Positions 14,887 through 23,100 of a DNA stretch of 64,000 bases are shown in pieces. This DNA comes from Neisseria subflava (GTDB lineage Bacteria > Pseudomonadota > Gammaproteobacteria > Burkholderiales > Neisseriaceae). The position numbers and the translations under genes are program-made. The stretch is taken from positions 744,001 to 808,000 of the forward strand of contig NZ_CP073115.1 in NCBI RefSeq assembly GCF_024205705.1, given 5' to 3'. The number at the start of each line of letters is the position of its first letter. Positions within the stretch are counted from its first letter, which is position 1. Below the pieces are notes generated by a model. That model was given only the letters and a program-made list of their open reading frames with translations. It was not told the DNA's origin and searched no databases.

Positions 14887-16263
14887 TTAGTCCCCGTCAC
14901 GACAAACGTCAATCGCTTCCTGCAAACTGCTGACGCCGTAGATTTTTAGATTTGGAAATTCTTTGGCATTGCGCGGCATATTGGCTTTGGGAACGATGGC
15001 GCGTTTGAAGCCGAGTTTTTCCGCTTCTTTAAGTCGCTCTTGCCCGCGTGCAACAGGGCGGACTTCGCCGCTTAAGCCGATTTCGCCGAATACGACGGTT
15101 TTTTCGGGCATGGGGCGGTTGCGGAAGCTGGAGAGCATGGCGAGGATGACGGCAAGGTCGGCGGCGGGTTCACCGATTTTGACGCCACCGACGGCATTGA
15201 GGAACACATCTTGGTCGAAGCAGGCGATACCGCCGTGGCGGTTGAGGACGGCGAGCAGCATGGCGAGGCGGTTTTGTTCGAGGCCGACGGTGAGGCGTTT
15301 GGGGGTAAAGCCGTGTGCGTCATCGACCAATGCCTGAATTTCGACCAGAAGCGGGCGGCTGCCTTCCTGCGTGACCAAAACGCACGAGCCGGGCGTGTCG
15401 TCGCGGTAGCTGGCAAGGAAGATGGCGGACGGGTTGGACACGCCTTTCAAACCGTTTTCGGTCATGGCGAATACGCCCAATTCGTTTGCCGCGCCGAAGC
15501 GGTTTTTGATGGCGCGTATCATGCGGTAGTTGGAATGCTGGTCGCCCTCGAAATACAGCACGGTATCAACCATGTGCTCCAGTACGCGCGGGCCGGCAAT
15601 CGCGCCATCTTTGGTAACGTGTCCGACCAGTATCATGGCGATGCCCATCTGTTTTGCCATACGCGTCAGTTGGGCGGCGCATTCGCGCACCTGCGACACG
15701 GAGCCGGGGGCGGAAGTGATTTGGTCGGAATACATGGTTTGGATGGAGTCGATGACCACGACTTCGGGCTGATGCTGTTTCAAGGCCGTCTGAATCGCTT
15801 CCATGCGGATTTCAGCAAGCAGGTTCACGCCTTCTGTGGGCAATTCCAAACGCTGCGCGCGCAGGGCGACCTGTTGGGCGGATTCTTCGCCGGAAACGTA
15901 CAGCACTTTGCGGCTTTGCGCCATTTTGGCGATGGTTTGCAACAGCAGCGTGGATTTGCCGATGCCGGGGTCGCCACCGAGCAGGATGACTGCGCCGTCT
16001 ACCAAACCGCCGCCCAATACGCGGTCAAGTTCTCCCATGCCGGTCGGATTGCGCGGCACTTCTGTGGCGGTAACGGCGGATAGGGATTGGACGGTCGAGG
16101 TATCCGCCGCCCAAGATTGGAAGCGGGCATTTTTCGGCTCAGGCGCGGCAAGGCTTTCCTGAAGTGTGTTCCACTCGCCGCAATGCGGGCATTTGCCCTG
16201 CCATTTCGGGGAAGTGCCACCGCATTCGGAGCATTGGTAGATGGTTTTGGGGGCTTTTGCCAT
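14887..16263 (-). CDS. radA: DNA repair protein RadA
   Basis: RecA-related ATPase that drives branch migration in homologous recombination and repair; in naturally transformable bacteria RadA also helps extend strand invasion. The 458-residue protein has an N-terminal C4 zinc motif (Cys11, 14, 25, 28), Walker A GGDPGIGKS (96-104), the RadA-specific KNRFG motif (253-257) and a C-terminal Lon-like domain (MPEKTVVFGEIGLSGEVRPV). The start at 16263 gives the canonical MAKAPKTIYQCSECG; the longer frame adds 17 unrelated residues. One DUS is coded inside. Confidence 0.96.
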   Translation of the reverse strand: MAKAPKTIYQCSECGGTSPKWQGKCPHCGEWNTLQESLAAPEPKNARFQSWAADTSTVQSLSAVTATEVPRNPTGMGELDRVLGGGLVDGAVILLGGDPGIGKSTLLLQTIAKMAQSRKVLYVSGEESAQQVALRAQRLELPTEGVNLLAEIRMEAIQTALKQHQPEVVVIDSIQTMYSDQITSAPGSVSQVRECAAQLTRMAKQMGIAMILVGHVTKDGAIAGPRVLEHMVDTVLYFEGDQHSNYRMIRAIKNRFGAANELGVFAMTENGLKGVSNPSAIFLASYRDDTPGSCVLVTQEGSRPLLVEIQALVDDAHGFTPKRLTVGLEQNRLAMLLAVLNRHGGIACFDQDVFLNAVGGVKIGEPAADLAVILAMLSSFRNRPMPEKTVVFGEIGLSGEVRPVARGQERLKEAEKLGFKRAIVPKANMPRNAKEFPNLKIYGVSSLQEAIDVCRDGD

Positions 16264-16297
16264 AGTGTTTTCCCTGTGGAATATTTGATGTGTGAAA

Positions 16298-16336
16298 AGG
16301 TCGTCTGAAAACAATCATATCGTTTTCAGACGACCT
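16298..16336. terminator. paired hairpin of N. mucosa-type DUS
   Basis: AGGTCGTCTGAA and TTCAGACGACCT: both arms carry the same C-to-T (G-to-A) change, so the stem is kept. It follows the ctpA stop on the minus strand, with T-rich flanks. AGGTCGTCTGAA is the DUS dialect of the N. mucosa group. Confidence 0.8.
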
Positions 16337-16358
16337 TTTTTATTGAGAAATAACAGGT

Positions 16359-17831
16359 TTATTTTTTGCTGTCTTTATCTGCATCTTTTTTCGGTGCAGG
16401 TTTTTTCGCTGCCAAACCCAAAGATTTTTGCCATTCGGCTGGATTTTTCACTAAGTCCAAGGCTTTACGGAGCTGATCGTCTTTGGCCGGATTTGGAATG
16501 CGACGGCTGGAGATGTCTTCGTCTTTGTCTTTTTGGGACTTGTCTTTATCGGCTTTGGTTTCTGAGTTGGCAGGTGTTTCAGTGCTGCTGTTGACGTCTT
16601 GGCCGCCTAACGGATTGCCGATATGGCCGACCAAATCGGCCTCGCGGCTTTCAAAGGCGCGGTCTTTGTCTTTGACTTCAACGTCAGGAACAATGCCTTG
16701 CGCTTGAATCGAGCGGTCGTTTGGCGTGTAGTAAAGGGCAGTGGTCAGTTTGACTGCGCTGCCTCCGGAAAGCGGAATCAGGGTTTGCACGGAGCCTTTG
16801 CCGAAACTTTGTGTGCCGACGACGACGGCGCGTTTATGGTCTTGCAATGCGCCGGCAACGATTTCGGAAGCGGAAGCGGAGCCTGCGTTAATCAGGACGG
16901 TCATAGGAATGGTTTTCAGCTCGGCAGGCAATCCGGCCAACGGGTCTTTGCCGCTGGTGGTGATGTAGTCTTCAGCAGTTGCTTTGAGAACCATGCCTTC
17001 TTTTTTGTTGCGGCCTTTGGTGCTGACAACGGTTACGTCAGGTTGCAGGAAGGCTGCGGATACGCCGACTGCGCCGTTGAGCAGGCCGCCCGGGTCGTCG
17101 CGCAAGTCGAGGATGATGCCTTTGAGCGGGCCTTTGTTTTCTTTGACGAGGGCTTGTGCGGCTTCGTTGAGTGCGGCAACGGTGCGCTCTTGGAATTGGG
17201 AGACGCGGATGTAGCCGTAGTCTTTTTCAAGCAGGTGATGGCGCACGCTTTTGACTTTGATGATGGCGCGGGTCAGGTTGACGACGATGGGTTTGTCGGC
17301 ATTTTTGCGTGAAAGGGTCAGGGTGATTTTGGTACCCGGTTTGCCGCGCATTTTTTTGACGGCTTCGCTGACAGTCAGGCCGCGGGTAGAGGTATTGTCG
17401 ATTTTGACGATGAAATCGCCGCTTTTCACGCCGGCGCGTTCTGCCGGAGTGTCTTCAATCGGGGCAACGACTTTGACGAAGCCGTCTTCTTGTCCGATTT
17501 CCATGCCCAAGCCGCCGAATTCGCCGCTGGTGGATTCTTTCATTTCGGCGTAGCCTTTTTTGTCCATATACTCGGAATGCGGATCGAGATCGGACACCAT
17601 GCCTTTCATTGCGCCTTCAAAGAGCTCGGCATCGGGTTTGTCTTGGTAATAGTTGGCTTTGATTTGGCCGTACACTTCTGCCATGGTGCGGATGGTCTGC
17701 ACGGGCAGGGCCTCGTTGTCTTTTTTGTCTTTTTCGGCGGCAAAACTTTGTACACTCAGACTGAGGGCGATGCCGCTAAATGCGCCGAGAGTGTAGATTG
17801 CAACTTTTTTCAAAGTGGATTTTGTTGACAT
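16359..17831 (-). CDS. ctpA: carboxy-terminal processing protease (S41)
   Basis: Periplasmic serine protease that trims or degrades envelope proteins from the C-terminus. In 490 residues: signal or anchor segment (AIYTLGAFSGIALSLSVQSFA), a PDZ domain (about 103-185) and the S41 core, with nucleophile Ser320 in GSASASEI and general base Lys345 in FGKGSVQ, 25 residues apart as in Tsp/Prc. The C-terminus is a Lys/Asp-rich tail ending KKDADKDSKK. The start at 17831 is chosen because it opens the signal segment; 11 upstream in-frame residues lack support. It lies downstream of the EnvC-like gene on the same strand, a common neighbour in proteobacteria. Confidence 0.94.
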   Translation of the reverse strand: MSTKSTLKKVAIYTLGAFSGIALSLSVQSFAAEKDKKDNEALPVQTIRTMAEVYGQIKANYYQDKPDAELFEGAMKGMVSDLDPHSEYMDKKGYAEMKESTSGEFGGLGMEIGQEDGFVKVVAPIEDTPAERAGVKSGDFIVKIDNTSTRGLTVSEAVKKMRGKPGTKITLTLSRKNADKPIVVNLTRAIIKVKSVRHHLLEKDYGYIRVSQFQERTVAALNEAAQALVKENKGPLKGIILDLRDDPGGLLNGAVGVSAAFLQPDVTVVSTKGRNKKEGMVLKATAEDYITTSGKDPLAGLPAELKTIPMTVLINAGSASASEIVAGALQDHKRAVVVGTQSFGKGSVQTLIPLSGGSAVKLTTALYYTPNDRSIQAQGIVPDVEVKDKDRAFESREADLVGHIGNPLGGQDVNSSTETPANSETKADKDKSQKDKDEDISSRRIPNPAKDDQLRKALDLVKNPAEWQKSLGLAAKKPAPKKDADKDSKK

Positions 17832-18001
17832 TCGTTTGACTTTCTTTTTGTGTACGGTAAGCAAAGTGGTTTTTGTTTTCTCTGAACCCGTTGACTTTAT
17901 GTGATTTAAACGCTTGGAACAATAAGTTTAAGGTAAAAGTTTGTTGTTTAATGTGCTGAACAGGCGTGAAAATCGTGTTTTATTGTAGTTTATGATGAAA
18001 A

Positions 18002-18042
18002 TTCAGACGGCCTGGAGGGAAAATTCACTCAGGCCGTCTGAA
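18002..18042. terminator. outward-facing DUS hairpin
   Basis: TTCAGACGGCCT and AGGCCGTCTGAA are separated by 17 bases directly after the EnvC-like stop on the minus strand; probably ends that gene before ctpA. Confidence 0.65.
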
Positions 18043-18045
18043 GCA

Positions 18046-19941
18046 TCAGTTAATCCATGAAAGCGGATTCATGACTTGTCCGTTGTAGCGGACTTCAAGG
18101 TAAAGGCCGGTTTCGCCCGACGGCAAAGTGCCGCTGGTGCCAATTTTACTGCCGGCATTGACGGCGTAATTTTGGGCGATGTCGATTTCGCTCAGGCCGG
18201 AGTAAATGCTGACATAGCCGTCGCCGTGGTCGAGGACGACCACTTTGCCGTAGCCTTCAAGCTCGCCGGCAAAAGTAACCGTGCCTGAGGCAATGCTGCT
18301 GACCGGAGCAGGAACGGTATTGTAGAACACGCCTTTCCAAACTTCGCCATCGCCGCGGTCTTGACCAAACAGGCCCGCCAATGTGCCGTTGACCGGTTTT
18401 TTCAGACGGCCTTGCATACGGCTGAAGCTGTTGGCGTTGCTGACGATAAAGCCTTGGGTGTTCGGGGCTTGCAGTTTCATGTCTTCGTCAGTCAGCGTGG
18501 ACATGGCGGCGCGTTCGGCTTCGGCTTTTTGTTGGGCGGCAGCTTGCTCTTTGCGGGCTTTTTCGGCAGCAGCCAAACGGGCTTCGGCGGCTTTTTTACG
18601 CGCTTCTGCTTCGGCTTTGCGTTGCTCGGCTTTGCGTTTTTCCAAATCTTTCAGGAGATTGTTGAGGCGTTGCTCGTTTTCTCTGTGGTTGATTTTCTTT
18701 TGCGCTTCTTTGGCCATTTGCGTGTTTTGACGGCGGCTTTCGGCTTGTTCGGCGGTATTGGTCACGCCTTGTTGACGCAACGAAGCTTGGATATTGGCTT
18801 GCAGTTTTTTCAGGTAAGCCAATTCATTGTTGATTTTTTGTTCTTGCGCCGCCAGCTCTTTCTGTTGTTTTTCCAAGTCTCTCATAACTTGGTCGTTGGC
18901 GTTGTTGATATAACGTGTGTAACGCAGGAAGCGGGTTTTTTGACCGGCATCGGCGTTTTTCAGAAAGAGGGCGACCGCGTTGGGCTGGCTGTTTTTATAG
19001 TTGCCGGACACAAAACGCGAAATTTGGGCGCGCGTGTTGGAAACTTCTGCTTTCAACTGGTTGGCATCAGCATTGAGTTTTTGGAATTTTTCCCATGCGT
19101 CGCGTTGTTTGCGGTTGATGCCGGAGAGGTTGTTGCGTGTTTGTTGCAGCTGTTTGAGCGTGGCATTGACATGGATAATGAAACCCTCGTTGCGTTTGGC
19201 AAAGGATTTTTTGGTTTCCATATCGTTGGCGGCGGCAGTTACGGCTGCTTTGAAATCGTTGTCGGCTGAAGAAGCGACTTTAGGCTCAACTTTAGGCTCG
19301 GCTTTTTTGTTTTGCTCTTTGGCTTTTGTGTCTTTTTTGTCGTCAACAGCTTTTTTTGCAGGTTCTTTGTCTTCGGCTTTTTTGTCTTCGGCTGCTTTTT
19401 TTCCGGGCTCTTTGGTTTTTTTGCCGTCTTTTTTATCCTCAACCGCTTTTTTAGCAGGCTCTTTGGCTTTGGTTTCCTTAGGGTCTGCTTTTTTTACGGG
19501 TTCTTTGGCTTTGCTGTCTTTTTTATCTTCAACAGGTTTCTTGTCTTGTTCTTTGGCCTTGCCGGATTTTGCGGCTGCGGCTTTTTTGTCTTTTGCCGTT
19601 TCTTTAGGCTCTTCGGCTTTGCGGCTGAACTTTTTATTGTCGGCAGCGGCTTCGGCGACTTTAGCCGTTTTGTTTTTGGCTGAAGCGCGTTCGTTTTTGT
19701 CGGCGGTTTCCTTCTCTTTGGCAGCTTTGGCTTTAACCGCTTTTTTGTCTTCCTCTTTTTCTTTTACTGCTTGTTTTTTTGAGGTTTCTTTTTTTACATC
19801 TGCCTTGGCGGCTTCTTTCTCTTTTTTCACGGGCGCAGCTTTTTTGACGGCGGCCGCTTTTTCTTTCGGCGCGTCTTTGGCAGCATAGGTTGGCAGGGAG
19901 AAACTGAGCAACAGGGCGAGAATGAGGGGTTTGTAACGCAT
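18046..19941 (-). CDS. EnvC/NlpD-like murein hydrolase activator with extended Lys/Glu/Ala region
   Basis: A 631-residue periplasmic protein: signal MRYKPLILALLLSFSLPTYA, a low-complexity Lys/Ala/Glu/Asp tract (about 21-225) with repeated units such as KKAVEDKKD and KAKEPVKK, a coiled coil (about 240-470; RNNLSGINRKQRDAWEKF onward) and a C-terminal LytM (M23) domain. The LytM domain is degenerate like EnvC: GLYLEVRYNG stands where active enzymes have HxHFE and the first zinc His is absent, so it probably activates an amidase such as AmiC instead of cutting peptidoglycan. The coiled coil suggests docking to an FtsEX-type or similar partner. The charged tract is unusually long for this family. 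Confidence 0.88.
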   Translation of the reverse strand: MRYKPLILALLLSFSLPTYAAKDAPKEKAAAVKKAAPVKKEKEAAKADVKKETSKKQAVKEKEEDKKAVKAKAAKEKETADKNERASAKNKTAKVAEAAADNKKFSRKAEEPKETAKDKKAAAAKSGKAKEQDKKPVEDKKDSKAKEPVKKADPKETKAKEPAKKAVEDKKDGKKTKEPGKKAAEDKKAEDKEPAKKAVDDKKDTKAKEQNKKAEPKVEPKVASSADNDFKAAVTAAANDMETKKSFAKRNEGFIIHVNATLKQLQQTRNNLSGINRKQRDAWEKFQKLNADANQLKAEVSNTRAQISRFVSGNYKNSQPNAVALFLKNADAGQKTRFLRYTRYINNANDQVMRDLEKQQKELAAQEQKINNELAYLKKLQANIQASLRQQGVTNTAEQAESRRQNTQMAKEAQKKINHRENEQRLNNLLKDLEKRKAEQRKAEAEARKKAAEARLAAAEKARKEQAAAQQKAEAERAAMSTLTDEDMKLQAPNTQGFIVSNANSFSRMQGRLKKPVNGTLAGLFGQDRGDGEVWKGVFYNTVPAPVSSIASGTVTFAGELEGYGKVVVLDHGDGYVSIYSGLSEIDIAQNYAVNAGSKIGTSGTLPSGETGLYLEVRYNGQVMNPLSWIN

Positions 19942-19995
19942 GGTTCGATCTTGCTATCAAAGTAGGAACAATAGGACGGATTATACTGTCTGTCA

Positions 19996-20007
19996 GGCCG
20001 TCTGAAA
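19996..20007 (+). repeat. single DUS between divergent genes
   Basis: One AGGCCGTCTGAA in the promoter region between the EnvC-like gene and creA, without an inverted partner. Confidence 0.7.
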
Positions 20008-20114
20008 ATAATATCGGGTTGCAATATGGTCGAACGGTCTTATATAGTAACGATAGAGTAGGCGGACGGGGTTTAGTCTGCCTGGAAAATGACAGTCTGC
20101 ATCGACAGGATATT

Positions 20115-20660
20115 ATGAAAAAATATTTATTAGTAGTGTTGGGTGCCATGGTTTTGGCGGCTTGTGGTAACGATACCGATAAAATCGGACGCGCCAGTAC
20201 GGTGTTTCATATGCTGGGTAAAAACGACCGTATTGAAGTGGAAGGTTTTGACGATCCTGATGTGCAGGGGGTTGCCTGTTATATTTCGTACGCGAAAAAA
20301 GGCGGTTTGAAAGAAACGGTCAATCTGGAAGAAGATGCCAGCGACGCATCGGTTTCCTGCGTGCAAAGTGCGGAAGTCATCCGTTATAACGAGGCTGCGG
20401 TTTTGAAACCGCGACAAGTGTTCAAACGCAGTGCCAGCATAGCATTTAAGAGCCAGCAGATTATCCGCTACTACGACCCGAAACGTAAGTCTTTCGCTTA
20501 TTTGGTGTACAGCGATAAAATCGTTCAAGGCTCGCCGAAAAACTCTTTGAGCGCAGTATCGTGTTTTGCCCATGCGAAAACCGATGCGCCGGTACCGGCA
20601 GGCGGTGCGGTTTACGGTGCATGCGTGGTGGACGCGCCGGTTGCCGACGGACAAAAATAA
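20115..20660 (+). CDS. creA: CreA family lipoprotein
   Basis: A 181-residue protein matching the CreA family: DKIGRASTVFHMLGKNDRI followed by FDDPDVQGVACYISYAKKGG and the DASDASVSC block. CreA proteins are small envelope proteins of unknown function. The leader MKKYLLVVLGAMVLAAC ends in a lipobox (Cys17), so here it is likely acylated. The start at 20115 is preceded by CAGGAT; upstream in-frame codons do not encode a signal. It is followed 30 bases later by yqgE and could be co-transcribed with yqgE-ruvX. Confidence 0.88.
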   Translation: MKKYLLVVLGAMVLAACGNDTDKIGRASTVFHMLGKNDRIEVEGFDDPDVQGVACYISYAKKGGLKETVNLEEDASDASVSCVQSAEVIRYNEAAVLKPRQVFKRSASIAFKSQQIIRYYDPKRKSFAYLVYSDKIVQGSPKNSLSAVSCFAHAKTDAPVPAGGAVYGACVVDAPVADGQK

Positions 20661-20690
20661 TAAAATCAGCTTATAGATATTAAGAAGAAT

Positions 20691-21239
20691 ATGAATTTAG
20701 CCAACCATTTCCTGATTGCCATGCCTCATATGGACGATCCGTTTTTTACGGATACGGTCATTTATGTGTGCGAACACGATGAAGAAGGTGCGCTGGGCAT
20801 CATCATCAACAAGCCTTCGCCGATTACCATGGACATGATTTTCGCCGCCGCCGACCGCAATATCCCGTTGCGCCTGCAACATGAAAACGTGATGATGGGC
20901 GGGCCGGTTCAGATTGAGCGCGGCTATGTCGTGCATACGCCGATCGGCCGCTGGCAAAACAGCATGGTGGTAACCGATAACGTCGCGCTGACTTCTTCGC
21001 GCGATGTGATTGAAAACTTGTCTAAAGAAGGTGCGGTGGACAAGGCTTTGATCAGTATTGGTTATTCGAAATGGGGCAAAGGGCAGTTGGAGCGCGAGCT
21101 GGCAGAAAATGTTTGGCTGACCGTGCCTGCGGACGAGCATATTCTTTTTGATGTGCCTTACGAACTCCGTTATGCCGCCGCTTTTGAAAAATTGGGTGTC
21201 AATCCGAACGCCTTGGTTTCAGGAGTCGGCCATGCCTGA
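20691..21239 (+). CDS. yqgE: YqgE/AlgH family protein
   Basis: A 182-residue cytoplasmic protein of the UPF0301 (DUF179) family: MNLANHFLIAMPHMDDPFF, GALGIIINKPSP and GPVQIERGYVVH are the conserved blocks. Function is not established; it is linked with ruvX in many proteobacteria, as here, where its last 8 bases overlap the ruvX start. GAAGAATATG provides the ribosome site. Confidence 0.92.
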   Translation: MNLANHFLIAMPHMDDPFFTDTVIYVCEHDEEGALGIIINKPSPITMDMIFAAADRNIPLRLQHENVMMGGPVQIERGYVVHTPIGRWQNSMVVTDNVALTSSRDVIENLSKEGAVDKALISIGYSKWGKGQLERELAENVWLTVPADEHILFDVPYELRYAAAFEKLGVNPNALVSGVGHA

Positions 21240-21687
21240 TGCACCAAAAGGCACGGTTTTGGCCTTTGATTTCGGCGAGGCGCGTATCGGCGTGGCGCAG
21301 GGCGAGGCAGAGCTGGGTATGACCCATCCGCTGGCGACGGTAACTGGCAACAGCAACGATGAAAAATTCGAGGCCATTGCCAAGCTGGTCAAAGAATGGC
21401 AGCCCAAGTATTTTGTGGTCGGCCTGCCGACGCATACCGACGGTACGGAGCATGAGCTGACCCGTTTGAGCCGCAAGTTTGGCCGCCGTTTGCAGGGACG
21501 TTTTAACTTGCCGGTTTATTGGGTGGACGAAAGGATGTCTTCCCTATACGCCGAAAGCCTGCTTGCAGAAGCACAAGTATTTGGCCGAAAACAAAAATCC
21601 GTACTTGACCAAGTGGCGGCGCAGGCGATTTTGCAAGGGTTTTTCGAAGGTGGCGCGGCCGAGTATTTCAATGGCCGCGAAGAATAG
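21232..21687 (+). CDS. ruvX: putative pre-16S rRNA nuclease / Holliday junction resolvase YqgF
   Basis: RNase H-fold nuclease, 151 residues. The first acidic motif is LAFDFGEARIGVA, the second GLPTHTDGTE and the third YWVDERMSS followed by LDQVAAQAILQ. YqgF processes 16S rRNA 5' ends in E. coli and may act on branched DNA. I placed the start at 21232 (MPDAPKG), overlapping yqgE; a longer frame would lie inside yqgE and has no family support. It ends before a degenerate DUS hairpin. Confidence 0.9.
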   Translation: MPDAPKGTVLAFDFGEARIGVAQGEAELGMTHPLATVTGNSNDEKFEAIAKLVKEWQPKYFVVGLPTHTDGTEHELTRLSRKFGRRLQGRFNLPVYWVDERMSSLYAESLLAEAQVFGRKQKSVLDQVAAQAILQGFFEGGAAEYFNGREE

Positions 21688-21701
21688 TATTATTCATTAT
21701 A

Positions 21702-21734
21702 AAGGCTGTCTGAAACTGGGTTTCAGACGGTCTT
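21702..21734. terminator. degenerate DUS hairpin after ruvX
   Basis: AGGCTGTCTGAAAC and TTTCAGACGGTCTT: both arms differ from the consensus at different positions, but G-U pairing in RNA keeps most of the stem. Confidence 0.6.
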
Positions 21735-21855
21735 TGTTTTGTTACGGCTTTGAGATAAAAGAGGTTTAGTTTGGTTAAGCCTGATTTTTTCCGGCATAAA
21801 TTTTGCTACACTCCGCTTTCTTTTTTTAGACATAAACACACACAAGGAAAAAGTC

Positions 21856-22278
21856 ATGGCACTCATGGACAATCTTTTGAATGCGGCTACCCAAATGTTG
21901 GGTGGCAACAGCGAAAACGGCGCACAAGGTTCTCTGACCGATATGGCGATGGATTTGGTGAAACAGCAAGGCGGCGTGGGCAACCTGATCAACCAACTGC
22001 AACAAGGCGGTTTGGGCGATACCCTGAGTAGCTGGGTTTCCAATCAATCCAGCAATCTGCCTGTGTCCGGCAGCGACCTGCAAAATGCTTTGGGCAGCGA
22101 TACAGTAAACCAAATCGCGCAAAAATTCGGCGTGGATGCCGGTCAAGTAGGCGATTTGTTGGCAAAAGTGTTGCCAGACTTGGTCGATAAAGCCACGCCT
22201 AACGGCACGGCTCAAGATGCGGATGGCTTCGGCTTGGACGACATCGCTTCTATGCTGCTGAAAAACTTTATGAAATAA
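21856..22278 (+). CDS. YidB/DUF937 family protein
   Basis: A 140-residue small protein rich in Gly, Gln, Asn and Leu, with the YidB-type pattern: an N-terminal helix (MALMDNLLNAATQMLG), LVKQQGGVGNLINQLQQGGLGDTLSSWV and a C-terminal ALGSDTVNQIAQKFGVDAGQVGDLLAKVLPDLVDKATPNG-like helix pair. No signal peptide, so cytoplasmic. Function unknown. GGAAAAAG precedes the ATG. It stands alone between DUS hairpins. Confidence 0.85.
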   Translation: MALMDNLLNAATQMLGGNSENGAQGSLTDMAMDLVKQQGGVGNLINQLQQGGLGDTLSSWVSNQSSNLPVSGSDLQNALGSDTVNQIAQKFGVDAGQVGDLLAKVLPDLVDKATPNGTAQDADGFGLDDIASMLLKNFMK

Positions 22279-22296
22279 TGAGTTGAATCATTTGAT

Positions 22297-22326
22297 AAGG
22301 CCGTCTGAATCCGTTCAGACGGCCTT
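22297..22326. terminator. paired-DUS terminator
   Basis: Inverted AG-DUS pair with a short loop immediately after the YidB-like gene. Confidence 0.8.
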
Positions 22327-22427
22327 ATAACTTTTGGTTCGCGGTAAATAACCAATAAGTCTTTTTCTGATGGAGGCGGATGGCTTATGATGGGCACTTC
22401 ATTTCACCAGATAAGAAGGTTATACAC

Positions 22428-22976
22428 ATGTCCCGCTTGACCATACACACAGTTGAAACCGCTCCCGAAGCTGCTAAACCACGCATTGAAGCCGTATTGA
22501 AAAACAACGGCTTTATTCCTAACCTGATTGGCGTTTTGGCCAATGCGCCTGAAGCTTTGGCGTTTTATCAAGAAGTTGGCAAGCTGAATGCGGCCAACAG
22601 CCTGACTGACGGCGAAGTTGAAGTTGTTCAAATCATCGCCGCCCGTACCAACGAATGCGGTTTCTGCGTTGCCGGCCACACCAAACTGGCTACCCTGAAA
22701 AAACTGCTGTCCGAACAATCCATCAAAGCCGCACGCGCATTGTCTGCAGGCGAGTTTGACGATGCCAAACTGGGTGCTTTGGCAACATTCACCCAAGCCG
22801 TTATGGCGAAAAAAGGCGCGGTATCCGACGATGAGTTGAAAGCTTTCTTCGATGCAGGCTACAACCAACAGCAAGCCGTTGAAGTCGTCATGGGCGTTGC
22901 TTTGGCAACCTTGTGCAACTACGTCAACAACCTTGCCAAAACTGAAATCAACCCTGAATTGCAGGCATTTGCCTAA
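22428..22976 (+). CDS. AhpD-like alkylhydroperoxidase / carboxymuconolactone decarboxylase family
   Basis: A 182-residue protein of the AhpD fold. The motif NECGFCVAGH carries the redox pair Cys77-Cys80 with Glu76 and His84, the usual proton-relay arrangement of peroxidase-type members, so it probably reduces peroxides or acts as a thiol oxidoreductase. The start at 22428 (MSRLTIHTVE) lies after a region without a clear ribosome site; an upstream ATG at 22380 would add 16 residues not seen in the family. The next gene downstream, after a DUS hairpin, is an acyl-CoA dehydrogenase and then a rubredoxin, a cluster of redox proteins. Confidence 0.88.
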   Translation: MSRLTIHTVETAPEAAKPRIEAVLKNNGFIPNLIGVLANAPEALAFYQEVGKLNAANSLTDGEVEVVQIIAARTNECGFCVAGHTKLATLKKLLSEQSIKAARALSAGEFDDAKLGALATFTQAVMAKKGAVSDDELKAFFDAGYNQQQAVEVVMGVALATLCNYVNNLAKTEINPELQAFA

Positions 22977-22983
22977 TCTCATC

Positions 22984-23014
22984 AAAGGCCGTCTGAAAAT
23001 TCAGACGGCCTTTT
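22984..23014. terminator. paired-DUS terminator
   Basis: AAAGGCCGTCTGAA and TTCAGACGGCCTTTT, nearly no loop, followed by a T run; ends the AhpD-like gene. Confidence 0.82.
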
Positions 23015-23100
23015 AGTAAAAAGCAAGGATATCCTTGTTGCCAAGAATAATTCATGAGTAGAACCATCTACGCTTCAAACCTTATTCAGAGGAAAAAATC

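Noticed and set aside
18361..19269. Open frame opposite the EnvC-like gene
   Set aside because: Its low-complexity Phe/Leu/Gly composition follows from the Lys/Glu/Ala coding strand; no start signal.
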